A stretch of DNA of 46,393 nucleotides, from the IMG/VR virus record IMGVR_UViG_3300047564_001494, positions 1-46,393 of that record; one strand, 5' to 3'. The number at the start of each line of letters is the position of its first letter. Within the stretch, counting starts at the first letter, position 1. The notes under the pieces were generated by a model, which saw only the letters and a list, made by a program, of their open reading frames with translations, searched no databases and was not told the DNA's origin. Shown one piece after another: positions 18,568-25,989 of the stretch. The DNA comes from a virus. A program made the position numbers and the translations under genes.

Positions 18568-18873
18568 TTACTTAATTCGTGTGATGGTAACTTGACCAAC
18601 ACCCTCCCTATCTAAACCAATTGCTCTCGCAGCAGCACGACTGAGGTCAAGCTCACGACCATGAATAAAAGGGCCACGATCATTGATTCGTACAGTAGTG
18701 CAAAGTTTGGTGCGTTTGTTGCAGACACGAAGACGGGTTCCAAATGGAAGCGACCGGTGGGCTGCAGTCATTGAGTTCTGGTTAAAGATCTCACCAGAGG
18801 CAGTGGGTCTTCCGTGATACGGAGCGCCATACCATGAGGCAAGTGAAGCGAGGGTAAGTGTCAGAGAAAGCAT
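18568..18873 (-). CDS. RlpA-like double-psi beta-barrel protein
   Basis: A 101-residue protein that is essentially one RlpA domain: ASWYGAPYHGRPTASGE, then MTAAHRSLPFGTRLRVCNK, VRINDRGPFIHGRELDLS and a final AARAIGLDREGVGQV. Glu28 and Asp65 fall at the positions of the acidic residues that matter in lytic RlpA proteins. The first ten residues (MLSLTLTLAS) are hydrophobic and could act as a short signal or anchor, without a lipobox Cys. RlpA proteins cleave or bind denuded peptidoglycan glycans. In this place, between scaffold and capsid genes, it is probably a virion-borne wall-penetration factor. Confidence 0.87.
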   Translation of the reverse strand: MLSLTLTLASLASWYGAPYHGRPTASGEIFNQNSMTAAHRSLPFGTRLRVCNKRTKLCTTVRINDRGPFIHGRELDLSRAAARAIGLDREGVGQVTITRIK

Positions 18874-18921
18874 GAGTTCATTGCAAAGGACTTTTATATT
18901 GCTTACTTCTTTGTTCCCAAG

Positions 18922-19128
18922 TTAGACTTCTTTGAGGAAGCCCGGCAGTTGTTGTCCACCCTTATTCTTTAGCTTGCGCTCCTGAAGACGCCGAAGCATC
19001 TCAGGGCTTGCATTAGGGATACCCTTATAGCTTTGACCGCCAGGGATATAAGGTTCTTGCAAATCAAAGCTTGCGCCTTTTGCAATACGGAGCTGTCGGT
19101 TCTTCCCCACTTTTGTGGGGCGAGCCAT
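18922..19128 (-). CDS. Small basic protein next to the scaffold gene
   Basis: A 68-residue basic protein (MARPTKVGKNRQLRIAKGAS, then PGGQSYKGIPNASPEMLRRL and a Lys-rich end KNKGGQQLPGFLKEV). The ATG is two bases behind the scaffold stop. It is probably translated with the scaffold. Positive charge would suit contact with DNA or scaffold during head assembly, but this is inference and no family is recognised. Confidence 0.65.
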   Translation of the reverse strand: MARPTKVGKNRQLRIAKGASFDLQEPYIPGGQSYKGIPNASPEMLRRLQERKLKNKGGQQLPGFLKEV

Positions 19129-19130
19129 GA

Positions 19131-19910
19131 TTAATAGTTAAGGTTAGAACGTTCAAGTTTGTCGTAGACATCCTGTCGATAAGCAGGATCATTGTCATAC
19201 CTAGGGTCTTGCATCGCACGGACAACCTCTGCTTGGCTACGGTATACATCCATAGACTGTGCAGCTTTGCCCGTAAGCATCTGACCCTCGTATCCAACTG
19301 AGTCTTTAAATCGGTAGCTCAATGCCTGAATTGCAAAGTAGATAGCCTGAGGATCTCCTTTATCCATGACTGAGTCATAGACTTTGATCTCATCAGGAGT
19401 GAGGTTTTGAGAAGCCCAGGAGATCATGTTGTTGTACTCCTGTTCACCACCAACTACACCTTTCATCTCAGCGATATCTTCGCTGGACATCTGGTACACC
19501 GGTTCCGGTTCAGGTGACTCTTGCCGATAAGCAAGGAACATATCTGCAATGTCAGATGCAGACATACCATCAAGTGCAGCCAAAGTCTCTTGACTGAACT
19601 CACCACCATCAGCTTCTTCAGCGAGACGATTCAGGAAGGAGTAATCGATAGGCTCATCTACCTCCCTGGTCTCTTCCTCAACAGGCTCCTCAGTCTGAGT
19701 CGCTTCTTCAGGTTCTCGAGACCCAAGCTTCCGTTGGAGTTCAACGTAGGCTTGCTCTAGTTCTTGAGCATCACGATACTTGCCAGCAAGCAGATTGTTC
19801 TGCTCCTGTTCAAGGCGCTCACCGATTTCAAGGTTTTCTTGATCCCGCTGTTCCGACTCCTCAATAGCAGCCGGGTCATCGCTGGGATCATACGTCAGAT
19901 TGAATGCCAT
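19131..19910 (-). CDS. Capsid assembly scaffolding protein (T7 gp9-like)
   Basis: A 259-residue, strongly acidic and helical protein (many EE and EQEQ runs, residues 15-110), between portal and capsid genes. T7 gp9 (307 residues) is the acidic scaffold that directs procapsid assembly and then leaves. The C-terminal half is less charged (GYEGQMLTGKAAQSMDVYRS) and would contain the capsid-binding end. Family assignment rests on position, length and composition. Unlike T7, seven genes separate it from the capsid gene. Confidence 0.85.
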   Translation of the reverse strand: MAFNLTYDPSDDPAAIEESEQRDQENLEIGERLEQEQNNLLAGKYRDAQELEQAYVELQRKLGSREPEEATQTEEPVEEETREVDEPIDYSFLNRLAEEADGGEFSQETLAALDGMSASDIADMFLAYRQESPEPEPVYQMSSEDIAEMKGVVGGEQEYNNMISWASQNLTPDEIKVYDSVMDKGDPQAIYFAIQALSYRFKDSVGYEGQMLTGKAAQSMDVYRSQAEVVRAMQDPRYDNDPAYRQDVYDKLERSNLNY

Positions 19911-20115
19911 TAAATGTTTCTACTTTAAGATTACCAAGCCCAACAGTCTCTACCTTGACAACTCGACCAAGGGTCGGCTTAGCAACAAGGTGAGTCCGAC
20001 GAGCGTATTTGTTTTCAGAAAACTCTTCCCGATCCTCCTTAGACAGGGGGTTGGAAACCGGGGGGAGGGGCTTGTTCTTGACCCGTTGGGGCCTGCTCGG
20101 TTGCTGCTTGTCCAT
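19888..20115 (-). CDS. Small protein between portal and scaffold, start uncertain
   Basis: A 75-residue reading frame that bridges the gap between portal and scaffold. It overlaps the portal end by 77 bases and the scaffold start by 23. Residues 25-75 (KEDREEFSENKYARRTHLVA, then VETVGLGNLKVETFNGI) look protein-like, while the N-terminal part is antisense-like Pro/Lys/Gln and may not be translated. There is an AGGAGG near 20037, but no ATG or GTG follows it in this frame. It may be a short head-tail factor. I rate it as plausible, not certain. Confidence 0.45.
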   Translation of the reverse strand: MDKQQPSRPQRVKNKPLPPVSNPLSKEDREEFSENKYARRTHLVAKPTLGRVVKVETVGLGNLKVETFNGIQSDV

Positions 20116-21661
20116 TAATTAGGTTCATTGCATCGGGATTCTTACTAGGATCAAACATCGGTGTGCCTGCAAGAGCTGCAGTTTGATTCACCAATGCCAT
20201 CTCTTTCTGAATACCCATTTGTTGTTGCATCTCAGCTTGCTGCTGTTGAGCAGGCTTGATGAGATTTAGAATGTCAATACCTTGTGAGGTAGCAAGACGC
20301 TTGATCGCCTCATCAGCATTGACGTACTTGCCAAGTGCTTCAGGTCCAATGGTCTGAGCAATGGTGGTCAAGAAGGCCGTAAGGCTTTCCCGATCCTGGC
20401 CACGGCCAAGCGCATTGATACCTGCCACGATGGTTGGACGTACCAGACCCTTAGGTAGACGCACGATCTCACCATCACGTTGCATGACATTGAGTTTGCG
20501 GTTCAGATACGGAATCAGAAACTCAACAGTCAACAGAGAGAACAGTCCTCCCAATTGTTGCTCCAGTTCCATCTGTGTCATCCGCACTTCCTCAGCAGTG
20601 GTCCGTTCAGATTGACGGACATTCATGACAAGGAATGCTTCGCTGATCCGACGCTCGAGTGTGGCTGCCATCTCAGCAGCAGTCCTGAAGTCAGCAGTCT
20701 TACCCACTTGGATAACACCGATATCTTCAGGTCGACCCTGAACGATGGCCCCATTGCCTGCAGCAGCGATAGTCGCAGGCTTGGTGGTAGAGGATGGGGA
20801 AACAACAAAGACCACCTTTGCGGCGGCTGCAGAGCCTTCAACGAGGGCCTGCATCAATGCTTCCAAGGATCGCAAGTCGCCTAGGAACTCCTCGACTCGA
20901 CCCCTGCCGTAGCACTCACCATCTACCGTGTTGAATCGAAGCGGTAGCCAGGGGCTAGCATCCAATGGAGCCTTACCCATGCTGTTGGGAACTACTTTAT
21001 CGAGTACTTCCTGATGCCAGATCCAACGATTGTTGTCCTTACGGACGTGGGTGAAGACATCGATGTCCTCATCATTATTTGAACTGTCATCACCTGGAGT
21101 ATTAGGTGCTGTCTCAAGCAGCGGTCCCAATAGCTTCTTGCTGATGCGTTCCTTGGTGACTATCTCAATTACATTACCGCTACCATCTCGGTCTACGGCG
21201 TACCTATTCAGTGGGTACAGCTTCAACCCATTCCTCTGATCCATATAGACCAGAGCATTACCACCTACAACAAGGTGCTTGATTGCCTGGTGAATAGCTA
21301 CACGATCACTGCTTGCAGCAATCGAATCCATCACCATCCGTTCAAGCTTGGCAAAGCTCAGGTCAAGTTCAGAGCGGGCTTCAGCCGGGATCTCAACACC
21401 TAACTTGGAATCATTGACCTGCAGCTTAAAGAAGCTGGTTTGAGGGGGCAGCAGAGCTAGCATCAATTTAGATGCCAGAGTTACTACACCCTTTGCACCA
21501 ACGCTTTGCCAAGGTGTAATGAGTTTACGATAAGTGTTGCGACCACTCACCTCATCCTCTTGAATTAGATAAGGAAGCGTGAGCTTGGAGCACTGTACAG
21601 CTACATCTAGAAACTGGGTGCGATGACGAGTTAGATAATCATACCGTGTACGTGCATTCAT
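20039..21661 (-). CDS. Portal (head-tail connector) protein, T7 gp8-like
   Basis: A 540-residue protein (T7 gp8 is 536). It has the family pattern: RYDYLTRHRTQFLDVAVQCS at the N-terminus, WQSVGAKGVVTLASKLMLAL, ALVYMDQRNGLKLYPLNRYA around residue 150, and LGGLFSLLTVEFLIPYLNRK near 390. Twelve copies form the DNA channel at one capsid vertex, to which terminase docks. The C-terminus is Gln/Pro-rich (QAATEQAPTGQEQAPPPGFQ). It follows the proline-rich gene with two bases between them. Confidence 0.95.
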   Translation of the reverse strand: MNARTRYDYLTRHRTQFLDVAVQCSKLTLPYLIQEDEVSGRNTYRKLITPWQSVGAKGVVTLASKLMLALLPPQTSFFKLQVNDSKLGVEIPAEARSELDLSFAKLERMVMDSIAASSDRVAIHQAIKHLVVGGNALVYMDQRNGLKLYPLNRYAVDRDGSGNVIEIVTKERISKKLLGPLLETAPNTPGDDSSNNDEDIDVFTHVRKDNNRWIWHQEVLDKVVPNSMGKAPLDASPWLPLRFNTVDGECYGRGRVEEFLGDLRSLEALMQALVEGSAAAAKVVFVVSPSSTTKPATIAAAGNGAIVQGRPEDIGVIQVGKTADFRTAAEMAATLERRISEAFLVMNVRQSERTTAEEVRMTQMELEQQLGGLFSLLTVEFLIPYLNRKLNVMQRDGEIVRLPKGLVRPTIVAGINALGRGQDRESLTAFLTTIAQTIGPEALGKYVNADEAIKRLATSQGIDILNLIKPAQQQQAEMQQQMGIQKEMALVNQTAALAGTPMFDPSKNPDAMNLINGQAATEQAPTGQEQAPPPGFQPPV

Positions 21662-21663
21662 TA

Positions 21664-22152
21664 TTAGACACCGATATTAAGACCGGGTGAACTTGGTGCC
21701 TGCTTGGCAATTTTAAATTGATTAGTTCCCTTTGACGTTTGACCCGAAGCCCTACCAGAAGACTTCTTACGTCGAAAACCACCAGCGTTTCCAGTCACTC
21801 CAGCACTCATCCCACCAGGAGCAAACATTTGGGGTGGGGTTTCAGGAGGTGGGGCTCCTGCAGCGGGTGCAACTGGGGTTACTGATGCAGTTGAAGTTGC
21901 ACCTTGCAAAAGACTCTGATCAATTGCCAGTGGAGTTGGCTTGTAAGGCGCGGGAGGAGGCGGTGGTGGCGGCGCAGGTGCGGGAGGAGGAGGAGCAGCT
22001 GCTGCTGGTGCTGGTCGCACGGGCATCCACCCCTGTTTTGTTCCTTGCGAGGTTCCCCATACTCGCCACTCCGAAATGCTACCGTCTGCGTTAGTACGTC
22101 GCTCCCCCCTTGCAGGGACTCTAGAAGCCCCTCTTACCGTCGGCATTGGCAT
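21664..22152 (-). CDS. Proline-rich protein upstream of portal
   Basis: A 162-residue low-complexity protein. Residues about 45-75 are nearly all Pro and Ala, flanked by a short folded-looking part (NADGSISEWRVWGTSQGTKQ, residues 21-40) and a basic Gly/Ser/Lys-rich C-terminus (FRRKKSSGRASGQTSKG). It lies directly before the portal gene. The WRVWGTSQG part could be a small beta domain and the Pro-rich part a spacer. It is likely a minor virion or assembly protein. No family recognised. Confidence 0.68.
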   Translation of the reverse strand: MPMPTVRGASRVPARGERRTNADGSISEWRVWGTSQGTKQGWMPVRPAPAAAAPPPPAPAPPPPPPPAPYKPTPLAIDQSLLQGATSTASVTPVAPAAGAPPPETPPQMFAPGGMSAGVTGNAGGFRRKKSSGRASGQTSKGTNQFKIAKQAPSSPGLNIGV

Positions 22153-22154
22153 AA

Positions 22155-22343
22155 TTAAGATTCCTCATTGATTAGTGATAGCACCCACTCAACAACAGAA
22201 CGTTGGCCACTCTTATACATAATCGTGCTCATCGAATCATTCGGTTGTGGCAGGAATTGTGGAAAGTTTTCTTCAAGCTCAGCCACTATCTTCTCAACCG
22301 TCAATCCAAGGCTAAGCGTATTGTGGGAGGTTTGGATTAGCAT
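22155..22343 (-). CDS. Small protein behind nrdB, unknown
   Basis: A 62-residue acidic protein, MLIQTSHNTLSLGLTVEKIV followed by a helical segment ending in MSTIMYKSGQRSVVEWVLSL and INEES. The ATG at 22343 lies inside the end of nrdB (overlap 32 bases). An upstream TTG is less likely as start. The conserved-looking last 25 residues suggest a real small protein. It marks the switch from nucleotide metabolism to the structural module. Function unknown. Confidence 0.62.
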   Translation of the reverse strand: MLIQTSHNTLSLGLTVEKIVAELEENFPQFLPQPNDSMSTIMYKSGQRSVVEWVLSLINEES

Positions 22344-23028
22344 GTTCAAAGAATGCAGGCATACGTGCCCGCTTTGTGTCTGACAACTCAGGTGCCTTAC
22401 CTTCGTACATCAAACGGTCACTAGACCTAAGCCAGAAATCTTTATCCAGGAACTTGTCACTGGTGTTTCTAGCCATCGGTTCAAAGATCCACGCCACCGT
22501 TGCCTTACGGAGCTTGTCCAAAGACGATGACGGCTTTAGCCCAAGCTCTTCACACACCAATGAATTGCAAGCTACGTGAATCTGCTCATCCCTGGAGATG
22601 TCTGCAGATACTGTTCGTAAACCAGCGTCACCATTAAAGCGAAAGAATGGCAGTAGTACGAAGAAAATCGCACGTTCGGCCACCAACGCTTTGAGGATCG
22701 TGTGATCAGGATGCGCTTCCCACGCAGATCGTAGTCGGAGGGATTCGTCTTCAGCTTTAGGATTAGTGCCGATAGCATTGGCGATGTAACCGAGAGCCAG
22801 GTCGTGGTTTTCTTCATCGCGGATGTTTGACTCCAGCAATCCGCGTGACATCTGTGGGACATCACGGTTAAGAGCTTCTTGAATGAAGTCACCAACGGGG
22901 AGTTCCATATGGCGTATTGCCAAGGCACGGAAGATAGTTTCTTCAGCGCCTTCTTTAAGTTGACCAGCAGTTGTTTGTACTGGTGTCCACTTCCTCTTTC
23001 GATTGAGTAGCTTCTCATACGGGTTCAT
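22312..23028 (-). CDS. nrdB: Ribonucleotide reductase class I small subunit, radical Tyr replaced
   Basis: A 238-residue, short NrdB (E. coli NrdB is 376). The metal-binding pattern is intact: Glu42 on the first helix, Glu72 and His75 in DEENH, Glu119 in LVAERAIFF, and Glu148 and His151 in SRDEQIH. The position of the radical tyrosine (four residues after the first His) is Leu79. The nearest Tyr is Tyr81. The enzyme therefore resembles class I subtypes that do not use a stable tyrosyl radical. The start is the ATG overlapping the nrdA TGA (ATGA). With NrdA it makes dNTPs for phage DNA. Confidence 0.87.
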   Translation of the reverse strand: MNPYEKLLNRKRKWTPVQTTAGQLKEGAEETIFRALAIRHMELPVGDFIQEALNRDVPQMSRGLLESNIRDEENHDLALGYIANAIGTNPKAEDESLRLRSAWEAHPDHTILKALVAERAIFFVLLPFFRFNGDAGLRTVSADISRDEQIHVACNSLVCEELGLKPSSSLDKLRKATVAWIFEPMARNTSDKFLDKDFWLRSSDRLMYEGKAPELSDTKRARMPAFFEHANPNLPQYA

Positions 23029-24413
23029 TCTGCACAATCACACATAGGTTTACCGGAATCTTCAAGCAGTGATTCCAGATAGTTCTCCACTTCAGCAGCA
23101 TCCAAAGCTGCGTAAGCATCGGACTTATCTTGGGTATCAGACATGACTTGAAGAGAATAATAAAGGGAGGTCTGCGGAGATTGCAGCCACTCTTCAATAA
23201 ACACCTCGTCATAGAAGACCACATCGGACCAGCTATTAAACGAGTAACCGTGAAGAAGTCCCGTCTTATCAAGCAAAGAGATGATGCCGTTTGCCACACC
23301 CATGTAGGCATCCCAGCCCACCTCAGATGCGATCTCAACATCACCATAGTTAAAGCTTTCTACTCCGAACGTACCGCTATCTCGATCCACCCATCGTGAG
23401 ATAGGAGGAGCAATCTCCGGCGTCGTTGTAAAGCCATCCAGGTCGGAGTATCGATAGGAGCAAGATGCCGTTGGCGCAATAGCAAACGCTCGGACCATTC
23501 CGTTGCTACGAGCAATGGCGGCAGCACCTTCAATAGCACGTTTAAATTCAGTAGCGAGAACACCTGCAGGAGAGTCATCAAAGGTCTTGAGAGCCTCCGC
23601 AAAGGCGCTGTAAGAGACGTTGTATCGACGTAGGAGGTTGGCTAGGCCAAGCATCCCGAGACCCACCTGGCGGTCAATCTCAGGGCTTAGGTACTCACCG
23701 CTTTCACCGACTCCGGTCTTGGCATGGAGAGCACACAGCTCCTGCATCCCACGAGAGAATGCCTCTTGCAGATCTCCGATTTCACAGGCTCCAAGGTTGA
23801 CGTGTTGGAGCAGGCAGGTTCCCCGACTGGGGAGGTAGACCTCGAGGCAGACATTTCCATAGATTCGTTGGCCGAATGTATCGACCTTAGTTTTGTTGAG
23901 CCAAATGTCACCACGTTTGATGCCAAGGATTACAGCTTCTTTGACATCTTGCGGAGCAGTCCGCCACCAATGTGGATTAATGTTGACACACCGCTTGACC
24001 CACGGAAGATCAGCTCGACTAGCAGTGACAAACTCAAGTATGTCAGGGTGCTGAAGATCAAGATGACATACAACAGCTCCATTCTTATAGACGCCTCCGC
24101 GCCTCAGGATTTCATTCAGGGTTGAGTAGATCTTGGCGAAGGACACAGGGCCTGACGCCACAAGTCCTCGTCCATTTGAATCTCCTTTTGGACGTAGTTT
24201 AGATAGGTGTACAGCAACGCCTGCTCCGTATCGGAGAGCGTGGGAGACAAACCTCCAGCTTGCTTCGATTCCATTGGGACCTTCCATTTCATCCTCCACC
24301 ACGAACACGGTGCAGGACACAGGTAGACGGGATGTCGGATCATCAATCCAACTTTGAACCCGGCCAGTACGGGCGATAAGTTCTTTATTCACAGTAGTTT
24401 CAGACAAGGTCAA
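23025..24413 (-). CDS. nrdA: Ribonucleotide reductase class I large subunit, minimal form
   Basis: A 462-residue NrdA, much shorter than the E. coli enzyme (761), without the N-terminal ATP cone. Catalytic residues are present: Cys34 (LPVSCTVF), the radical-site group Asn187-Val-Cys189-Leu-Glu191, Cys200 (RGTCLLQ), the Tyr pair in TSLYYSLQ near the C-terminus, and a C-terminal Cys458-Asp-Cys460 for redox exchange. The Tyr pair identifies class I, not class II. The annotated start is TTG at 24413. GTG at 24392 is an alternative. It overlaps the MazG-like gene by 14 bases and is coupled to nrdB. Loss of the ATP cone suggests loss of dATP feedback inhibition. Confidence 0.92.
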   Translation of the reverse strand: MTLSETTVNKELIARTGRVQSWIDDPTSRLPVSCTVFVVEDEMEGPNGIEASWRFVSHALRYGAGVAVHLSKLRPKGDSNGRGLVASGPVSFAKIYSTLNEILRRGGVYKNGAVVCHLDLQHPDILEFVTASRADLPWVKRCVNINPHWWRTAPQDVKEAVILGIKRGDIWLNKTKVDTFGQRIYGNVCLEVYLPSRGTCLLQHVNLGACEIGDLQEAFSRGMQELCALHAKTGVGESGEYLSPEIDRQVGLGMLGLANLLRRYNVSYSAFAEALKTFDDSPAGVLATEFKRAIEGAAAIARSNGMVRAFAIAPTASCSYRYSDLDGFTTTPEIAPPISRWVDRDSGTFGVESFNYGDVEIASEVGWDAYMGVANGIISLLDKTGLLHGYSFNSWSDVVFYDEVFIEEWLQSPQTSLYYSLQVMSDTQDKSDAYAALDAAEVENYLESLLEDSGKPMCDCAE

Positions 24414-24780
24414 TCAAAGAGGGTTCAAAATAGGTCGGGCCTTTAAGGATCTTTCCATCCTCACGGCGAATAGGCTTACCATCCACACCAACCTTGCTCA
24501 TGTTGCTTTCATGCACACGGTTGTAAGCACTCTGCAGATCCCAATCAAACGCTGCAGCCATCTGATGACAGACATACACCAGATCAGCCAGCTCTTTAAG
24601 GAGATGCTCTCGTGCTCGCTTGTTAGTAATGTCTTCCTTCAGATCCAGGTAGGCATGGGCGACTTCAAGGTGCTCCTCATCGATCAAATTCTGCTGAAGA
24701 TTCAAAGAGGTAGTCGTCAATCCTTGCGGCAGCTCGTATGTTGTCCTGAATTCGCTGGCTGCTGTTTCGTAGAAACTCAC
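24400..24780 (-). CDS. MazG-like nucleotide pyrophosphohydrolase
   Basis: A 126-residue protein from the GTG at 24780: VSFYETAASEFRTTYELPQG, then the metal-binding pattern IDEEHLEVAHAYLD and, further on, HLLKELADLVYVCHQMAAAF, the EExxE...ExxD signature of the all-alpha NTP-PPase (MazG) superfamily. The upstream part of the longer open frame has no family pattern, so I place the start here. Phage MazG-like enzymes hydrolyse nucleoside triphosphates or related alarmones and favour nucleotide recycling. The gene overlaps DUF3310 by 104 bases and nrdA by 14. Confidence 0.8.
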   Translation of the reverse strand: MSFYETAASEFRTTYELPQGLTTTSLNLQQNLIDEEHLEVAHAYLDLKEDITNKRAREHLLKELADLVYVCHQMAAAFDWDLQSAYNRVHESNMSKVGVDGKPIRREDGKILKGPTYFEPSLIDLV

Positions 24781-24964
24781 GTTCGTTTTCAAGGTAGTGG
24801 ATTGCTTTTTCGAGATCGGCCAGTGCGTCATCGGTTTTGAATCCAGCACGGCAGATGTATTTGATGGCATTGCCAAGGTGATAGTTGAGTTTTTGGTCAC
24901 GAATAAAGTCCCAGACTTCTACGGTTCCTCGTTTGTAGTAGCCGGGACCTTTGGCATTGGCCAT
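24677..24964 (-). CDS. DUF3310 protein (SaV-like)
   Basis: A 95-residue protein of the DUF3310 family, frequent in T7-like and other phages: HLGNAIKYICRAG around residues 29-42 and DLEKAIHYLENE at 49-61, with a basic C-terminal tail. In T7 a DUF3310-like domain is part of gp1.7, which affects thymidylate metabolism. Its place before MazG and RNR genes fits a nucleotide-related role. The C-terminal 34 residues are read in another frame as the start of the MazG-like protein. Confidence 0.82.
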   Translation of the reverse strand: MANAKGPGYYKRGTVEVWDFIRDQKLNYHLGNAIKYICRAGFKTDDALADLEKAIHYLENEREFLRNSSQRIQDNIRAAARIDDYLFESSAEFDR

Positions 24965-25155
24965 TGTTTAACAAGATTAGATACGGTGTTTGAAAGAACA
25001 AAGTTCTGATGTTGTAGTGCTATGAAGATCGTGATGATGTCTTCCTTCTTGGCCTCAGGCAGCAGATCCTGATAGCGCCTCAGCCTGAAGCTCTGTTCCA
25101 CGGTCAGCTCTAACACTGGTGGCGGGGGTCCAAAGGATTGGGGTGTTGTTGTCAT
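24919..25155 (-). CDS. NblA-like phycobilisome degradation protein, candidate
   Basis: A 78-residue protein starting at the ATG at 25155 (MTTTPQSFGPPPPV). The core is ELTVEQSFRLRRYQDLLPEA, followed by KKEDIITIFIALQHQNFVLS and NTVSNLVKQW. This matches the NblA layout: ELsLEQeFkLR helix, then a second helix with a hydrophobic/Gln pattern, and about 60 residues in total. NblA directs Clp protease to phycobilisomes. In phage infection this would dismantle light-harvesting complexes and supply amino acids. It overlaps the exonuclease gene by 101 bases and DUF3310 by 46. The assignment is from pattern memory and needs a profile search. Confidence 0.55.
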   Translation of the reverse strand: MTTTPQSFGPPPPVLELTVEQSFRLRRYQDLLPEAKKEDIITIFIALQHQNFVLSNTVSNLVKQWPMPKVPATTNEEP

Positions 25156-25849
25156 GGTCAAAGTTTTCGTATTGAAGGATCTTGGCAAGACGTGCATTGC
25201 GAAGTGCATCTTCTTCCGTCAGATCTTTGCTTTCAAAAGCATTGACCACGGTCTCCCACGTACACCCGTGCTGATCCAGCAGTGCCGTAGCACGTTTGAT
25301 ACCAATGCTTGGGATGCCTGCGTAGCCATCGGTCTGGTCTCCGCTCATCGTCTGTACGAAGTGCCAGCGATCCCCCTCCTCCTTGGTGATTTCGGTCACA
25401 GGATTCGTTAGGTCAAACAAGAGACCAGGGATCTGCCGCATGTCTTTGTCAGGTGAGCAGATGATGTGAGCAGCCTCTGCTTCGATGGGGTCAGTAGCAA
25501 AGATGCCAAGCGCATCGTCAGCTTCCAGACCATCGACCATCATGGTGATGTAATTATCACCACACCAGTTCAGCAGCCGTTTGTACCCGCAGGGCTTCTT
25601 CCTATTTCGATGCCCCTTGTAATCCGAGGAAATTTTTTTCCTGAAATTTATTGGGCTTGAGAAGAACAGGATGAAGTCATCGAACATGCCCATGCACTCA
25701 GCAATGGACATCAGCTCCCGTTGGAACATGTCCAGGACCTCGTTGAACCGGCTGGTGACAACGATCAAGTCGTCTCCGTAGTCAACCTCGTCCTCACAGG
25801 CAGCACAGCTTTTGTAGGCCAGGTAATCGGCGTCAATTAGAAGCGTCAT
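25055..25849 (-). CDS. 5'-3' exonuclease (T7 gp6-like)
   Basis: A 264-residue FEN/T7 gp6-type nuclease. The N-terminal acidic site is MTLLIDADYLAYKSC (Asp7, Asp9 region). Later acidic patches are VDGLEADDALGIFA and SPDKDMRQIPG, and the helix-hairpin-helix part is TDGYAGIPSIGIKRATALL, typical of FEN nucleases. It degrades host DNA and removes RNA primers at concatemer junctions. The gene begins with an overlap of four bases with the small basic gene upstream. Its last 100 bases also encode the start of the NblA-like gene. Confidence 0.92.
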   Translation of the reverse strand: MTLLIDADYLAYKSCAACEDEVDYGDDLIVVTSRFNEVLDMFQRELMSIAECMGMFDDFILFFSSPINFRKKISSDYKGHRNRKKPCGYKRLLNWCGDNYITMMVDGLEADDALGIFATDPIEAEAAHIICSPDKDMRQIPGLLFDLTNPVTEITKEEGDRWHFVQTMSGDQTDGYAGIPSIGIKRATALLDQHGCTWETVVNAFESKDLTEEDALRNARLAKILQYENFDHDNNTPILWTPATSVRADRGTELQAEALSGSAA

Positions 25850-25986
25850 TTCCCCTGACCACGACGTAGTTTTCGACCATGCGAAGGCAGAGAACGTGTC
25901 CCGTTGCCCTGCTTTGTGTGCTTGAACTTTGCACGAGATTCAAATTGTTTTTTAGCAAGGTTTGTTTTTGATTTAGTAGCAGCCAT
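25846..25986 (-). CDS. Small basic protein, unknown
   Basis: A 46-residue, very basic protein (MAATKSKTNLAKKQFESRAK at the start, RSLPSHGRKLRRGQGK at the end). It starts three bases behind the stop of the PD-(D/E)XK gene and its TGA overlaps the exonuclease ATG (TGATG-like arrangement), so the three are translated together. It resembles small ribosomal-type or nucleic-acid-binding peptides. A function in replication or packaging is possible, but unproven. Confidence 0.68.
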   Translation of the reverse strand: MAATKSKTNLAKKQFESRAKFKHTKQGNGTRSLPSHGRKLRRGQGK

Positions 25987-25989
25987 TAA

